A stretch of DNA of 64,000 bases from VFMC01 sp963791635 (GCA_963791635.1 CAWBTC010000017.1:62001-126000), one strand, 5' to 3'. Counted from the stretch's first letter, positions 50,983 through 59,132 are shown. Notes: a model not told the origin generated them from the sequence alone. Translations and numbers: made by a program.

Positions 50983-51837
50983 TCACTCTGCTCCGGGGGG
51001 ATCAGCGTGCGGCGGCTGGCGTCGCTTGGTCACCAACGTTGCCACGATCGCCGCTCCGACGATGAGCGCCAACACGACGCCGACGGTCCGCCAGTTGCCG
51101 TTCAAGAAGTTCTGCGCTTCGTTCTGGACGTTCTGGACCGCATCGGTGATCGGATCGCCCTCTTCTTGGATGTCGACCTTCCAGAAGTACCAGAGCAGGT
51201 AGAAACCGGACAACAACACGAAGGCACCGGCGATCATCTCGACGTACTGCATGCTCGAACGCAGAACCTTGAGCAGGCCCGAGTTGGCCACGGCAAGCGT
51301 CACGGTGAGAGCCGAGATCAGCAGTGCCATGCCGGCGCCGTAGGCGACGACGTTGGCGACGCCGGCGGCGTACCCGCTGGAGTTCGCGGTGCCGAACAGC
51401 GTGGCGATGAACAGCCCGATCGTGCATCCGATCGATGCCGTCGCGTAGGCGATGCCGTAGACGAACATCGAGCGCACGGTGCGGTCCCGCCCTCCGGCAT
51501 CGAGCTTGGGCGTAGCGATCGGCAACCGATACCCGAAGAGCATGGCGATGCCGAGCGCGATCAGTGCCACCCCGATCACGGCGGTGAGGTACTTCGCGTT
51601 CTCCTGGATCCAGGAGGTGAAGAGCTCGCTCACCAGACCGACGACCAGGAAGATGCTCAAGAAGCCGGCCGACACCGCGGCGCTCACGACGAGCGCTCGG
51701 GTGAGGGGGGCACGCTGGTGTCCCGCATCGTTGCTCTGCAGGCCGAGGAAGTACAAGAGATAGGTGGGCAACAGCACGAACCCGCATGGGTTGACCGCCG
51801 CCACCATGCCGCGGATGAAGCTCAGGGACAGATTCAC
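50983..51837 (-). CDS. ccdA: CcdA-type cytochrome c biogenesis protein
   Basis: CcdA moves reducing electrons across the membrane from thioredoxin to extracytoplasmic thiol proteins for heme c maturation. The 284-residue protein has about seven helices (six in the core plus a C-terminal one) and the two redox cysteines, in NPCGFVLLP (helix 1) and SIGCTIGLF (helix 4). It is encoded with a TlpA-like thioredoxin, whose stop its GTG start overlaps (GTGA). The pair probably keeps apocytochrome thiols reduced, for example CtaC heme c. Confidence 0.88.
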   Translation of the reverse strand: MNLSLSFIRGMVAAVNPCGFVLLPTYLLYFLGLQSNDAGHQRAPLTRALVVSAAVSAGFLSIFLVVGLVSELFTSWIQENAKYLTAVIGVALIALGIAMLFGYRLPIATPKLDAGGRDRTVRSMFVYGIAYATASIGCTIGLFIATLFGTANSSGYAAGVANVVAYGAGMALLISALTVTLAVANSGLLKVLRSSMQYVEMIAGAFVLLSGFYLLWYFWKVDIQEEGDPITDAVQNVQNEAQNFLNGNWRTVGVVLALIVGAAIVATLVTKRRQPPHADPPGAE

Positions 51838-52406
51838 GCGAGCAACTGTTCCACGTTGGCGCGGAGCTCGTCCTCGTCGAGGACTCCGGTCTGCTCGACG
51901 ATCGATCCGTCGGCAGCAACGAAGAGCGTGAACGGGGCCGTGGCGATGCCGATGGTCGAGCCGTACCTGTCGCCGACGTCGCGGAGCAACTCGTACTTGA
52001 CCCCGCGATCACGTGCGAACGACTCGTTCACCTCCGGTGTGTCCAATGGGTTGATCCCGACGAACCGCACCCGGTCGCCGTACTCCCCATGCACCGCTGC
52101 AAAGGCGGGCAGCTCCTTCCTGCACGGCGCACACGTGGAGTACCAGTAGTTGAGCACCATCGGCTCGCCGATCAAGTCGGCAGTTGAGATCGGCTCACCG
52201 TCGTTGGTTTCCAGATCGATGGCCGCCAGTGCATCGCCGGCCAGCTGCGGGTTCGTCTCGATCGACGGTATCTGAGCGGTGCCCGGGGAGCCGAGGATGG
52301 CGATCTCGTCGTCGCCGGAATCGCGGCTGAGGGCCCAGCCGCCGAGCACGCTCACGACGACGGCTGTTCCGATCGAGACGCTCAGCAATCGACGGTTCAC
52401 GGCCAC
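51834..52406 (-). CDS. TlpA/ResA-like thioredoxin family protein
   Basis: The 190-residue protein has an N-terminal signal/anchor helix (about 7-27) and a periplasmic-type thioredoxin domain with the active-site motif STCAPCRKELP (CxxC). The sequence FVGINPLDTPEVNESFARDRG belongs to the AhpC/TSA-like redoxin fold. It is coupled to ccdA, so it should receive electrons from CcdA and reduce apocytochrome c or other exported disulfides. The GTG start at 52406 is the best available. Confidence 0.88.
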   Translation of the reverse strand: MAVNRRLLSVSIGTAVVVSVLGGWALSRDSGDDEIAILGSPGTAQIPSIETNPQLAGDALAAIDLETNDGEPISTADLIGEPMVLNYWYSTCAPCRKELPAFAAVHGEYGDRVRFVGINPLDTPEVNESFARDRGVKYELLRDVGDRYGSTIGIATAPFTLFVAADGSIVEQTGVLDEDELRANVEQLLA

Positions 52407-52463
52407 CCCACGAGGCTACCGACCGTCGCTGCGCCGGACGGGGGCGGGGCGGGAGACTCCGTG

Positions 52464-52624
52464 CGCCTCCTGCCACAGTCGGGGGGTCACTGTGGCAGGA
52501 GGCGGCATCGGGACGGTCGCGGGATCGCTGTGTGCGTCACCCACGACCAGAACGATGTGCGGTTGTTCTGGTCGCGCCGTTCCGCGCGTGGGTGGCGGTT
52601 GGGCGCGACCAGAACGATGTGCGG
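52464..52624. other. Intergenic element with nested inverted and direct repeats
   Basis: Between the whiB-like gene and the TlpA-like gene lie several exact repeats. A 16-bp perfect stem (52464-52479 with 52489-52504, 9-nt loop) is followed by a 19-bp direct repeat (52544-52562 and 52606-52624) whose core ACCAGAAC is also found inverted at 52565-52578. That inverted copy pairs with the first repeat (10 bp, 52544-52553) or the second (14 bp, 52602-52615). An 8-bp outer stem CACCCACG/CGTGGGTG (52538-52545, 52587-52594) encloses part of it. No T-run follows, so it is not a simple terminator. Confidence 0.8.
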
Positions 52625-52641
52625 AGGTCACGTGGCGAGGG

Positions 52642-53118
52642 CTACGCGACCAGGTGGGCTGGGATCGGGCACTCGTCGACGACCACGAGGGGCCGAGGAT
52701 GTTTGGGCGGACGCCCCCTCGGTCTCTTGTGGACGACGATGCGCCCGTTCTCGATCAACTCCCCACCCCACACACCCCACGGCTCGGCACGGTCGAGGGC
52801 ACCGTCGAGGCAGCCCGCGGCGAGCTTGCACTTCGAGCAGATGGCCTTGGCCCGGGCGATGTCGAGGACGTCGTCGGAGAAGAACAGCTGTGAGAGGGTG
52901 CCGTGACCATCGGCGCACCGAGCCTGCGGGGTGCGCAGGGTGACCGGAGCGTCGATCGGGGTACCCGGCTGCTCGTCCGCCTGGACGAGCTCGTCGAACA
53001 CCCGGTCCACCGTCTCTCGCGTGAGCGGCTCGCGGTCGAGGTTCATGCCGGCGGAGAGGGTGGTGGAGTCGAGAGTGGGGGTGTTGGCAAGAGTGTCGAT
53101 GTTGGACGTTGCGTACAT
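52642..53118 (-). CDS. WhiB-family regulator with AT-hook (WhiB7-like)
   Basis: The 158-residue protein has the four iron-sulfur cysteines C68, C94, C97 and C103, the GVWGG turn (115-119) and a C-terminal RGRPPK AT-hook (134-139). That hook is the hallmark of WhiB7, the regulator of intrinsic antibiotic resistance, which binds AT-rich DNA with sigma-A. The first 55 residues are an extra N-terminal part, and the C-terminus extends about 20 residues past the hook. AAGGAACA precedes the ATG. An intrinsic terminator and leader ORF lie upstream, as in whiB7 genes. Confidence 0.88.
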   Translation of the reverse strand: MYATSNIDTLANTPTLDSTTLSAGMNLDREPLTRETVDRVFDELVQADEQPGTPIDAPVTLRTPQARCADGHGTLSQLFFSDDVLDIARAKAICSKCKLAAGCLDGALDRAEPWGVWGGELIENGRIVVHKRPRGRPPKHPRPLVVVDECPIPAHLVA

Positions 53119-53199
53119 GGGATCTGTTCCTTCTCGGAGACGGCACGTGAGGGGGAGTACGGGTGGACGACCGGCAGTGGTGCCTGCGTCCGGAAGCGG

Positions 53200-53240
53200 A
53201 AAAAGCGAAAGGCCGCCGGGATCTGTGATCCCGACGGCCT
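53200..53240 (-). terminator. Intrinsic terminator upstream of the whiB7-like gene
   Basis: On the minus strand a 14-bp stem with one mismatch (53227-53240 with 53210-53223) and a 3-nt loop is followed by TTCGCTTTTTCC. It lies between the leader ORF stop (53272) and the whiB start (53118). An outer helix (53251-53261 with 53187-53197) could close around it. The arrangement is that of an attenuator. Confidence 0.75.
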
Positions 53241-53271
53241 CGGAGCGAAAGCTTCCGAACGCAAGCACTGC

Positions 53272-53457
53272 TTACGACGGAGGAGCTCCGAGGTGTCGGG
53301 CCGGGCGACGCTTGGTGGTGAAGCCCATGTGATCGGCGAATGCAACCGAATCCATGGTCGTCCCCACCGAGGCATTCCACAGGTAGCCACCGAGCACGCT
53401 GCAAGAGCGCGCGCCAGCGGCCATGCGGCCCTGCTGCGGTGCGGTCGTGCAATTCAT
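53272..53457 (-). CDS. Leader ORF upstream of the whiB7-like gene
   Basis: This 61-codon ORF (MNCTTAPQQGRMAAGA...) has AGGAG 11 nt before its ATG, and its stop is 31 nt before the terminator hairpin. The peptide resembles nothing I know. Size and position match the translated leaders that control whiB7 by attenuation when ribosomes stall. It may equally be a small protein; the coding evidence is moderate. Confidence 0.5.
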   Translation of the reverse strand: MNCTTAPQQGRMAAGARSCSVLGGYLWNASVGTTMDSVAFADHMGFTTKRRPARHLGAPPS

Positions 53458-53514
53458 CTCGGTGCGTTCTCCTGGTGCGTCGTGTCTCGGATGGCCCGCC
53501 GGACAGCGAACCGT

Positions 53515-53548
53515 GGTCTAGGCAATCACCATCGGCCGGTGAGGTCAA
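53515..53548 (-). promoter_or_regulatory. Candidate promoter of the whiB7-like leader
   Basis: TTGACC (53543-53548) with upstream GTAAATGA, an AT-rich patch such as WhiB7 favours, and TAGACC (53515-53520) are seen on the minus strand. The 22-bp spacing is too long for a standard promoter, so one of the two boxes may be wrong. The rest of the 53458-53578 gap shows nothing else. Confidence 0.3.
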
Positions 53549-53578
53549 GTCATTTACGCGAAGTACATCAGCCAGACA

Positions 53579-54103
53579 TCACGGCGATCGCCGAACGACG
53601 GCTCCATCGAGGCCGATCGACCCCTGTGAGGGCGGTGATCGACGGGAGAAGTCCATCGACCAGTTGGTCTCCCACTCGGCACCGTCGGCGGAGAAGGCTT
53701 GCTGCCAACGAGCGTGGTCGGCGTCGCTCACCGTCCACGTGAAGCGGACCGTGATCGGTCGGCCGTCATCGGTATCGGCACCTTCGAAGGTGCCGACGGT
53801 GCCGTCGAAACCACCGACCACCGGTTGCTCGAGCCGGCCTGCGCCGCTGTTGACCCAGAAGATCGACCACTGCCGTGCTGCGAGGTCGAACACGCGAAGC
53901 GTGAGGCCCGAGAAGCCACGCGCCGGGCAGTCGACCTGATCCACGTTCGCGACCCCGCCGAGACGAGGCTCGCACCAGGAGGTTCCCTCGAAGCAGTCCC
54001 AGTCGTCGCTGCCCACCCATCGTTCGGTCAGACGTCGGTGAGCGACGTGCCAGGCGCCGGAGAGGAAGTCGAAGTCGGTGATGTGTCCACGATGGATGGT
54101 CAT
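53579..54103 (-). CDS. Conserved protein, lipocalin-like (DUF1579-like)
   Basis: The 174-residue protein begins FDFLSGAWHVAHRRL and contains GTSWCEPRLGGVANVDQ and ARQWSIFWVNS, the pattern of a family of small actinobacterial beta-barrel proteins often annotated as DUF1579-like. The ligand and reaction are unknown. It is encoded divergently from a WYL-domain regulator, with a palindrome between them, so it is probably the regulator's target. The long frame extension upstream of 54103 is a shadow. Confidence 0.7.
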   Translation of the reverse strand: MTIHRGHITDFDFLSGAWHVAHRRLTERWVGSDDWDCFEGTSWCEPRLGGVANVDQVDCPARGFSGLTLRVFDLAARQWSIFWVNSGAGRLEQPVVGGFDGTVGTFEGADTDDGRPITVRFTWTVSDADHARWQQAFSADGAEWETNWSMDFSRRSPPSQGSIGLDGAVVRRSP

Positions 54104-54126
54104 GTGAATGACCGTAGATGCGTCAG

Positions 54127-54143
54127 CGGACAGAATCTGTCCG
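54127..54143. promoter_or_regulatory. Candidate operator palindrome
   Basis: CGGACAGAATCTGTCCG has 7-bp perfect arms and a 3-bp centre. It lies midway in the 62-bp divergent gap between the lipocalin-like gene and the WYL regulator gene, the usual place for a self-regulating operator. Confidence 0.55.
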
Positions 54144-54165
54144 TTGATTTGGTGATGATTCTGCG

Positions 54166-55158
54166 ATGATGTCGACTGGCATGGACACCGCAGAACGACT
54201 GCTCGTACTGCTCGGCCTGCTGCAGCACCGGTGGCATTGGCCGGCTGACGAGCTGGCCGACCGGCTGGGTGTGACGCCGCGGACGGTGCGTCGCGACGTG
54301 GTGCGGCTGCGGACGTACGGCTACCCGGTCGATGCGTTCGCTGGGCACGGCGGCGGGTACCAGCTCGGGCGGGGCGGGTCGTTGCCACCCCTGCTGCTCG
54401 ACGACGACGAGACCCTCGCAGTGGCGCTCGGGTTGGGGGTCGTGGGCACGGCAGCCATCGCAGGCATCGACGACGCCGCACTCTCCGCCCTCGGCAAGAT
54501 CGAGCAGCTCCTGCCGGCTCGGTTGCGAACGAGGCTCGACGATCTCGGGATGGTCACCGTGACGCCGTTCGCACCGACGGGAGCTTCTCGCGCCGACCGA
54601 CGCGTCATCACCTCGTTGGCGCGCGCTTCGTCGGCCCGGCTCGTGGTGGAGTTCGGCTACGTCGACGGGCGCGGGGCCGCGAGTCGGCGGCGGGTCGAGC
54701 CGGTCCGTCTGGTTCATGTGCGTCACGCGTGGTATCTCGCCGCGTTCGACCTCGATCGCAATGACTGGCGAACGTTCCGGGCCGACCGGATCGCGTCCGT
54801 CGACCTCGGCGACCTCCGCTTCGCGCCGCGTGACGGACCCGACCCGGTGGAGCTGGTCTCGCGGGCTGCGCCGCCGTCGGCGTTCGACCACCGCGCCGTC
54901 GTCGCCGTCGCTGCGGCTCCCGACGAGGTCCGGCACCGGGTGCCGACGTCGATCGCACAGGTCGAGCCCGGCGGACGTCACGGAGCCGAGTCGAGCACGT
55001 TGGTGATCGGAGCCGACGACCTCGACTGGTTGGCCACCTACCTGATGGGGCTCCCCTGGGAGTTCGAGGTGATCGAGCCGGGGTCGTTGCGACAGCTGGT
55101 TCGCCGCCGTGCCCGTGCGCTCGCCGCCCGACACGGCACCGTCCGCCGGCAAACCTGA
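54166..55158 (+). CDS. WYL-domain transcriptional regulator (YafY-like)
   Basis: The 330-residue protein has an N-terminal HTH_11 winged helix (residues about 8-60: DELADRLGVTPRTVRRDV), the wing with GYQLGRGGSLPPLLLDDDE, and a WYL domain (about 150-215) in which the WYL triad is seen in HAWYLAAFD. The C-terminal WCX domain follows. YafY-type regulators bind DNA as dimers and may sense nucleic acid or small ligands. Starts at 54166, 54169 and 54181 are all possible. Confidence 0.9.
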   Translation: MMSTGMDTAERLLVLLGLLQHRWHWPADELADRLGVTPRTVRRDVVRLRTYGYPVDAFAGHGGGYQLGRGGSLPPLLLDDDETLAVALGLGVVGTAAIAGIDDAALSALGKIEQLLPARLRTRLDDLGMVTVTPFAPTGASRADRRVITSLARASSARLVVEFGYVDGRGAASRRRVEPVRLVHVRHAWYLAAFDLDRNDWRTFRADRIASVDLGDLRFAPRDGPDPVELVSRAAPPSAFDHRAVVAVAAAPDEVRHRVPTSIAQVEPGGRHGAESSTLVIGADDLDWLATYLMGLPWEFEVIEPGSLRQLVRRRARALAARHGTVRRQT

Positions 55159-55261
55159 GCGATCGACCTGATGGGCAGCGTGTCGGCGTCCGGTGGACCG
55201 CTGCACGGCGACGAGCGAGACTCGGCGGGTGCTCAGCTCTGGCCAACCGTCGTTCGTCGCG

Positions 55262-56332
55262 ATGCCCGACCTCGGGTCGCTCGTGATGTTCGGTGTGGGC
55301 TGGACCGCCGGATGGGTGGCGTTGTGGCGCGCCCGCCAGCTGCCGCCAGGAGCGCAGCGGCGTGCCGCACGCGTCTCGGTCGTGGTGCCGGCTCGTGACG
55401 AGGCAGCGTCGCTCCCGGTGCTCCTTGCGTCGCTCGCTGCCGAGCTGCACGTCGACGACGAGCTGATCGTCGTCGACGACCACTCGACCGACGCCACGAT
55501 GCACCTCGCGACCGCTGCCGGCGCCAGGGTGATCAGTGCGCCGCCGTTGCCGGCCGGCTGGGCGGGCAAGCCGCACGCCTGTCACATCGGGGCTGACCGG
55601 TCGGCCAACGAGGTGCTCGTGTTCCTCGACGCCGACGTGCGGCTCGCTCGGGGCACCCTCGATGCGCTCGTCGAGCAGCTCGAGCGTCACCCCGACGAAC
55701 TGGTCTCGTTGCAGCCGTACCACCGTGCGCAGCGGCCGCACGAGCAGGCCAGCGTGCTGTTCAACGTGGTCGCGCTCATGGGGTCGGGGGCGTTCACCCC
55801 CTGGGGCGAACGGGTGCCCACACGGGTGGCGTTCGGTCCTGTCGTGGCGGTTCGTCGCGACGCCTACGACCGTGCGGGTGGCCACGCTCATCCCGACGTG
55901 CACTCGGCGGTGCTCGAAGACGTCGCGCTCGCCCGCAGGTTCCCCCGGTCGCGCCTGTTCGCGGGCACCATGGACGGCACCTCGTTCCGCATGTACCCGC
56001 GCGATCTCCGTCAGGTGATCGAAGGCTGGACGAAGGGGTTCGGGATCGGCTTCGATGCCGCACCGTGGTGGGCCGTCGCGCTCTCCGCGGCGTGGGTGAC
56101 GTCACTCGCCGGAGGCGTGGTGACGTCGGTGTGGTTCGCGTGTGCCTCGGTGGCGCAGCTCGCGGTGCTCGCCCGACGAGCCGGACGGTTCACGTGGTGG
56201 GCGGTCGTCGGCTACCCGGTCTGGGTGCTGCTGCTCGTGGTCGTGTTGGTCCGCAGCCTGTGGCACCGCCGTCGAGGCGGCACGGTCAGCTGGAAAGGCA
56301 GAGGCCTCCAGCCTGATCAGGAGACGGGCTGA
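55262..56332 (+). CDS. Membrane glycosyltransferase, family 2 (CrtQ-like)
   Basis: The 356-residue protein has one N-terminal helix, a GT-A domain with VSVVVPARDEAASLP, FLDADVRL (DXD) and EDVALARRF, and two to three C-terminal helices. The order matches CrtQ, a glycosyltransferase in staphyloxanthin synthesis, and related hopanoid or lipid glycosyltransferases. No carotenoid genes are near, so the acceptor is unknown. The ATG at 55262 is chosen for a good N-terminal helix; the frame continues upstream. The 3' end overlaps the convergent orn by 16 bp. Confidence 0.8.
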   Translation: MPDLGSLVMFGVGWTAGWVALWRARQLPPGAQRRAARVSVVVPARDEAASLPVLLASLAAELHVDDELIVVDDHSTDATMHLATAAGARVISAPPLPAGWAGKPHACHIGADRSANEVLVFLDADVRLARGTLDALVEQLERHPDELVSLQPYHRAQRPHEQASVLFNVVALMGSGAFTPWGERVPTRVAFGPVVAVRRDAYDRAGGHAHPDVHSAVLEDVALARRFPRSRLFAGTMDGTSFRMYPRDLRQVIEGWTKGFGIGFDAAPWWAVALSAAWVTSLAGGVVTSVWFACASVAQLAVLARRAGRFTWWAVVGYPVWVLLLVVVLVRSLWHRRRGGTVSWKGRGLQPDQETG

Positions 56333-56961
56333 TCCGGCACCGACGCCTCGGTGGCAGGCGCCTCGAGAGCCTCGGCGGCCGCGGCAGCCCCGGCTGCAGC
56401 TGCGGCCGCGACGGCTGCGGGCGAGGTGCTGGGCACGAAGATCCGCTCGCGGTAGAAGCGCAGCTCGGTCACGCTCTCGCGGATGTCGTCGAGGGCGCGG
56501 TGTGTGCCCACCTTGTACGGCCGGCCGTTGGTGAGGCCCGGGTACCAGCGGCGCACGAGCTCCTTGACGCTGCTCACGTCGATGCTGCGGTAGTGCAGCC
56601 AGTTCTCGATCTCCGGCAGGTAGGCATCGAGGAACCGGCGGTCCATCCCGATCGAGTTCCCGCACAGCGGCACCTTGCGCGCCTCGGGCACCCACTGCTT
56701 GATGAACTCGAGCGTCTTCGCGCCCGCTTCTTCGAGGGTCACAGGGCTCGTCCGGATCGCATCGAGCAGCCCGCTCTTGGTGTGCATCTCCACGACGATC
56801 GGCTCCATGAGGGCCAACGACTCCTCGGGCTGATGGACCACGAGGTCGGGTCCTTCGGCCACGACGTTCAGTTCGTCGTCGGTGATGAGGGTGGCGATCT
56901 CCACGATGACGTGCTTCGACGGCTCGAGGCCCGTCATCTCCAGATCCATCCACACCAGCAC
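56317..56961 (-). CDS. orn: Oligoribonuclease
   Basis: Orn degrades 2-5 nt RNAs and pGpG, and so finishes c-di-GMP turnover begun by EAL proteins. The 214-residue protein is a DEDDh exonuclease: VWMDLEMTGLEP (DE), CGNSIGMDRRFLD (D), and HRALDDIRES (H, D). The C-terminal 35 residues are an Ala-rich tail (AAVAAAAAAGAAAAAEAL) not present in standard Orn. The GTG start at 56961 follows TAGTCT by 8 nt. It is divergent from a NUDIX gene. Confidence 0.93.
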   Translation of the reverse strand: MLVWMDLEMTGLEPSKHVIVEIATLITDDELNVVAEGPDLVVHQPEESLALMEPIVVEMHTKSGLLDAIRTSPVTLEEAGAKTLEFIKQWVPEARKVPLCGNSIGMDRRFLDAYLPEIENWLHYRSIDVSSVKELVRRWYPGLTNGRPYKVGTHRALDDIRESVTELRFYRERIFVPSTSPAAVAAAAAAGAAAAAEALEAPATEASVPDQPVS

Positions 56962-56969
56962 GAACGGCA

Positions 56970-56975
56970 AGACTA
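56970..56975 (-). promoter_or_regulatory. -10 box of orn
   Basis: TAGTCT on the minus strand lies 8 nt before the orn GTG, within a 21-bp gap shared with the divergent NUDIX gene, whose own promoter must overlap it. Confidence 0.4.
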
Positions 56976-56982
56976 CGGCACG

Positions 56983-57747
56983 ATGAGCACCTCTGACACC
57001 CAGGACCCGAGCAAGCAACCCGTCCCCGTGAAGCTCGCTGCGACGGTGATGCTCGTGAGGGACCGCGAGGACGGCGTCAGCGGGGTCGAGGTGTTCATGC
57101 TCCGCCGCACGCTCGCGGCCGTCTTCGGCAGCGGGATGTACGTGTTCCCGGGCGGGAAGGTGGAGACCCATGACGGCGAGGATCTCGAGCATGCCCATCG
57201 TCTCGCCGCCATTCGCGAATGCTTCGAGGAGGCCGGCGTGCTCCTCGCACACGACCCGGCCGGCAACACCGTCGTCGACGGGCACCCGGCGCTCGCCGCC
57301 CGCATCGGGGTGCACGACGGCTCGATCGACCTGCTCGAGCTGTGCGAGCAGCACTCACTCGTGCCTGCGACCGAGCTCCTCGAGTGGGTGGCGCACTGGA
57401 TCACCCCGAAGGGCGAAGGCGCCCGCCGGTTCGACACCCGCTTCTACCTGGCTCCGGCGCCGGCGGGGCAGCACTCGGTGCACGACGACAACGAGACCAT
57501 CGCCAGCATGTGGGTCTCGCCGCTGGAAGCGCTCGACCGCGCAAAGGCAGGTGAGCTGACGATGATGCCCCCGACCGTCGCGAACCTGGAGTTCCTGGCC
57601 GGCTTCGCGTCGGTGGACGAGGCGATGGCGACAGCGCGCGAGTTGCCCGCACCGCCGTGCATCCTGCCGAAGATCGTGTTCGTCGACGGCAAGATCCAAG
57701 GGATCAAGCTGCCGGGTGAGCCGGGCTACGACGAGATCGAGGACTGA
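56983..57747 (+). CDS. NUDIX hydrolase (NUDT19-like)
   Basis: The 254-residue protein has an intact Nudix box: GGKVETHDGEDLEHAH... followed by RECFEEAGV (residues about 45-75), where an insertion of about 10 residues separates the Gly-Lys and Arg-Glu parts, as in the NUDT19/RP2p group. That group hydrolyses CoA and acyl-CoA esters. The protein would therefore cleave a diphosphate in a CoA-type or nucleotide substrate. It is divergent from orn, with a 21-bp gap. Confidence 0.85.
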   Translation: MSTSDTQDPSKQPVPVKLAATVMLVRDREDGVSGVEVFMLRRTLAAVFGSGMYVFPGGKVETHDGEDLEHAHRLAAIRECFEEAGVLLAHDPAGNTVVDGHPALAARIGVHDGSIDLLELCEQHSLVPATELLEWVAHWITPKGEGARRFDTRFYLAPAPAGQHSVHDDNETIASMWVSPLEALDRAKAGELTMMPPTVANLEFLAGFASVDEAMATARELPAPPCILPKIVFVDGKIQGIKLPGEPGYDEIED

Positions 57748-57792
57748 CCTCCGCCCGGCGGTCGTGCCGGTGCCTGACAGCCAGACGGCAGA

Positions 57793-59055
57793 TCAGGACG
57801 CAGCGGCGTCGCGAGCGTCGAGCGCGGCGTTCACGAGGCCGATCAATCGGGCAGAGCAGCCAGCCATGTTGGTCGGCGGAGCCACCTCGTCGATGATCTG
57901 CTGCGCGATCGCCCGGAACATGTCGGCCGCGGCCCCCGTCCCATCGAGCGACACGGGAGTGCCTGCATCGCCACCGGCAGCCACTGATGACTCGAGCGGC
58001 ACCTTGCCGAGCAACGGCACGCCGATCTCGTCCGCAAGCGCCTGGCCCCCGCCTTCGCCGAACAGTGCGTAGGTCTCGCCGTGATCGCAGGTGAACGCGC
58101 TCATGTTCTCGATCACGCCGCAGACGCGCAGGAAGCTTCGCCGGGCCATGTCTGCCGCGCGAGCCGCCACCTTCTGCGCCGCGAGCGCCGGGGTGGTGAC
58201 GATGAGCAGATCGGTCCGCGGGAGCATGCGGGCCAGGCCCATCTGGACGTCGCCGGTGCCAGGAGGCATGTCGATCAGCAGGTAGTCGAGCTCGCCCCAA
58301 CGAACGTCGTGAAGGAACTGCTCGACGGCCTTGGTGAGCATGAGTCCGCGCCACATCAGCGCCGTGTCCTCGTCGACCAGGAAGCCGGTGCTCACGACCT
58401 TGAGCATGCCTGTGCCCACCTGGCGCTCGTTGGGGATGATCTTCGGCTTGTCGCTGCCCTCGACCGCCCTGGCCTCGAGTCGTTCGTCGATGCCGAGCAG
58501 GCGCGGCACCGAGAAGCCCCAGATGTCGGCGTCGAGCACGCCCACGGTGAAACCCTGGGCGGCGATCGCCGCGGCGAGGTTCACCGTCACCGAGCTCTTG
58601 CCCACGCCACCCTTGCCGCTCGCGATGGCGAGAATGCGCGCCGTGACCGGGATCTCGGTGTCGGGGGCGTTCTCGCGAGCGTTCCAGCGGGCCTTCAGCA
58701 TCACATCGCTGCGCTCCTCGCTGTTCATCTCGCCCCATTCGATCCTCACCGCGGTGACGCCAGGGTGCACGGCAACTCGACTCTCGACGTCCTTCTTGAT
58801 CTGGGCGCGCAGCGGGCAGCCACCGATCGTCAACTTCACACCCACCGTGACAGCGCCATCGGAAGCGACCGATACGCCGGGCACCATGCCGAGCGACACG
58901 ATGTCCGCGCCGAGTTCGGGGTCGATGACCGAACGGAGGAGGTCGAGGACCTGTGTCTCCGTGGGCACCTCCGGCGCCGACGGCTGTCTGCCGGCCAGGT
59001 AGGGGTACCAGGGGTACCGGGGTACCAGGGGTACCAGGGGTGAGGTGTGGTCCAC
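57793..59055 (-). CDS. mrp: Mrp/NBP35-type iron-sulfur carrier ATPase
   Basis: The 420-residue protein binds and transfers Fe-S clusters. It has an N-terminal MIP18/DUF59 domain (about 30-105, with VIDPELGADIVSLGMV and GGCPLRAQ) and a deviant Walker A P-loop (ASGKGGVGKSSVTVNLA, about 142-158). Residues 5-22 (PLVPLVPRYPWYPY) come from an 8/9-bp repeat and are unlike other Mrp proteins. The GTG start at 59055 fits TAGAAT 6 nt upstream. It is divergent from erpA, another Fe-S gene. Confidence 0.92.
   Translation of the reverse strand: MDHTSPLVPLVPRYPWYPYLAGRQPSAPEVPTETQVLDLLRSVIDPELGADIVSLGMVPGVSVASDGAVTVGVKLTIGGCPLRAQIKKDVESRVAVHPGVTAVRIEWGEMNSEERSDVMLKARWNARENAPDTEIPVTARILAIASGKGGVGKSSVTVNLAAAIAAQGFTVGVLDADIWGFSVPRLLGIDERLEARAVEGSDKPKIIPNERQVGTGMLKVVSTGFLVDEDTALMWRGLMLTKAVEQFLHDVRWGELDYLLIDMPPGTGDVQMGLARMLPRTDLLIVTTPALAAQKVAARAADMARRSFLRVCGVIENMSAFTCDHGETYALFGEGGGQALADEIGVPLLGKVPLESSVAAGGDAGTPVSLDGTGAAADMFRAIAQQIIDEVAPPTNMAGCSARLIGLVNAALDARDAAAS
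59002..59040. repeat. 8/9-bp repeat in the start of mrp
   Basis: GGGGTACCA-type units (59002-59010, 59011-59019, 59020-59027, 59028-59036) form an imperfect array within the first codons of mrp. One unit is 8 bp, so the present frame depends on the whole array. Confidence 0.85.
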
Positions 59056-59061
59056 GGAATG

Positions 59062-59067
59062 ATTCTA
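59062..59067 (-). promoter_or_regulatory. -10 box of mrp
   Basis: TAGAAT on the minus strand ends exactly 6 nt before the mrp GTG start, the clearest leaderless GTG start in the window. Confidence 0.5.
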
Positions 59068-59132
59068 CGGGAGCCCGGGGTTACACTGCCGTTCGTACCA
59101 CTGGTTCAGCCGGACTCAAGGAGAACCCCACT

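Noticed and set aside
52464..52504. 16-bp hairpin as a simple rho-independent terminator
   Set aside because: The stem is strong, but neither strand shows a T-run after it.
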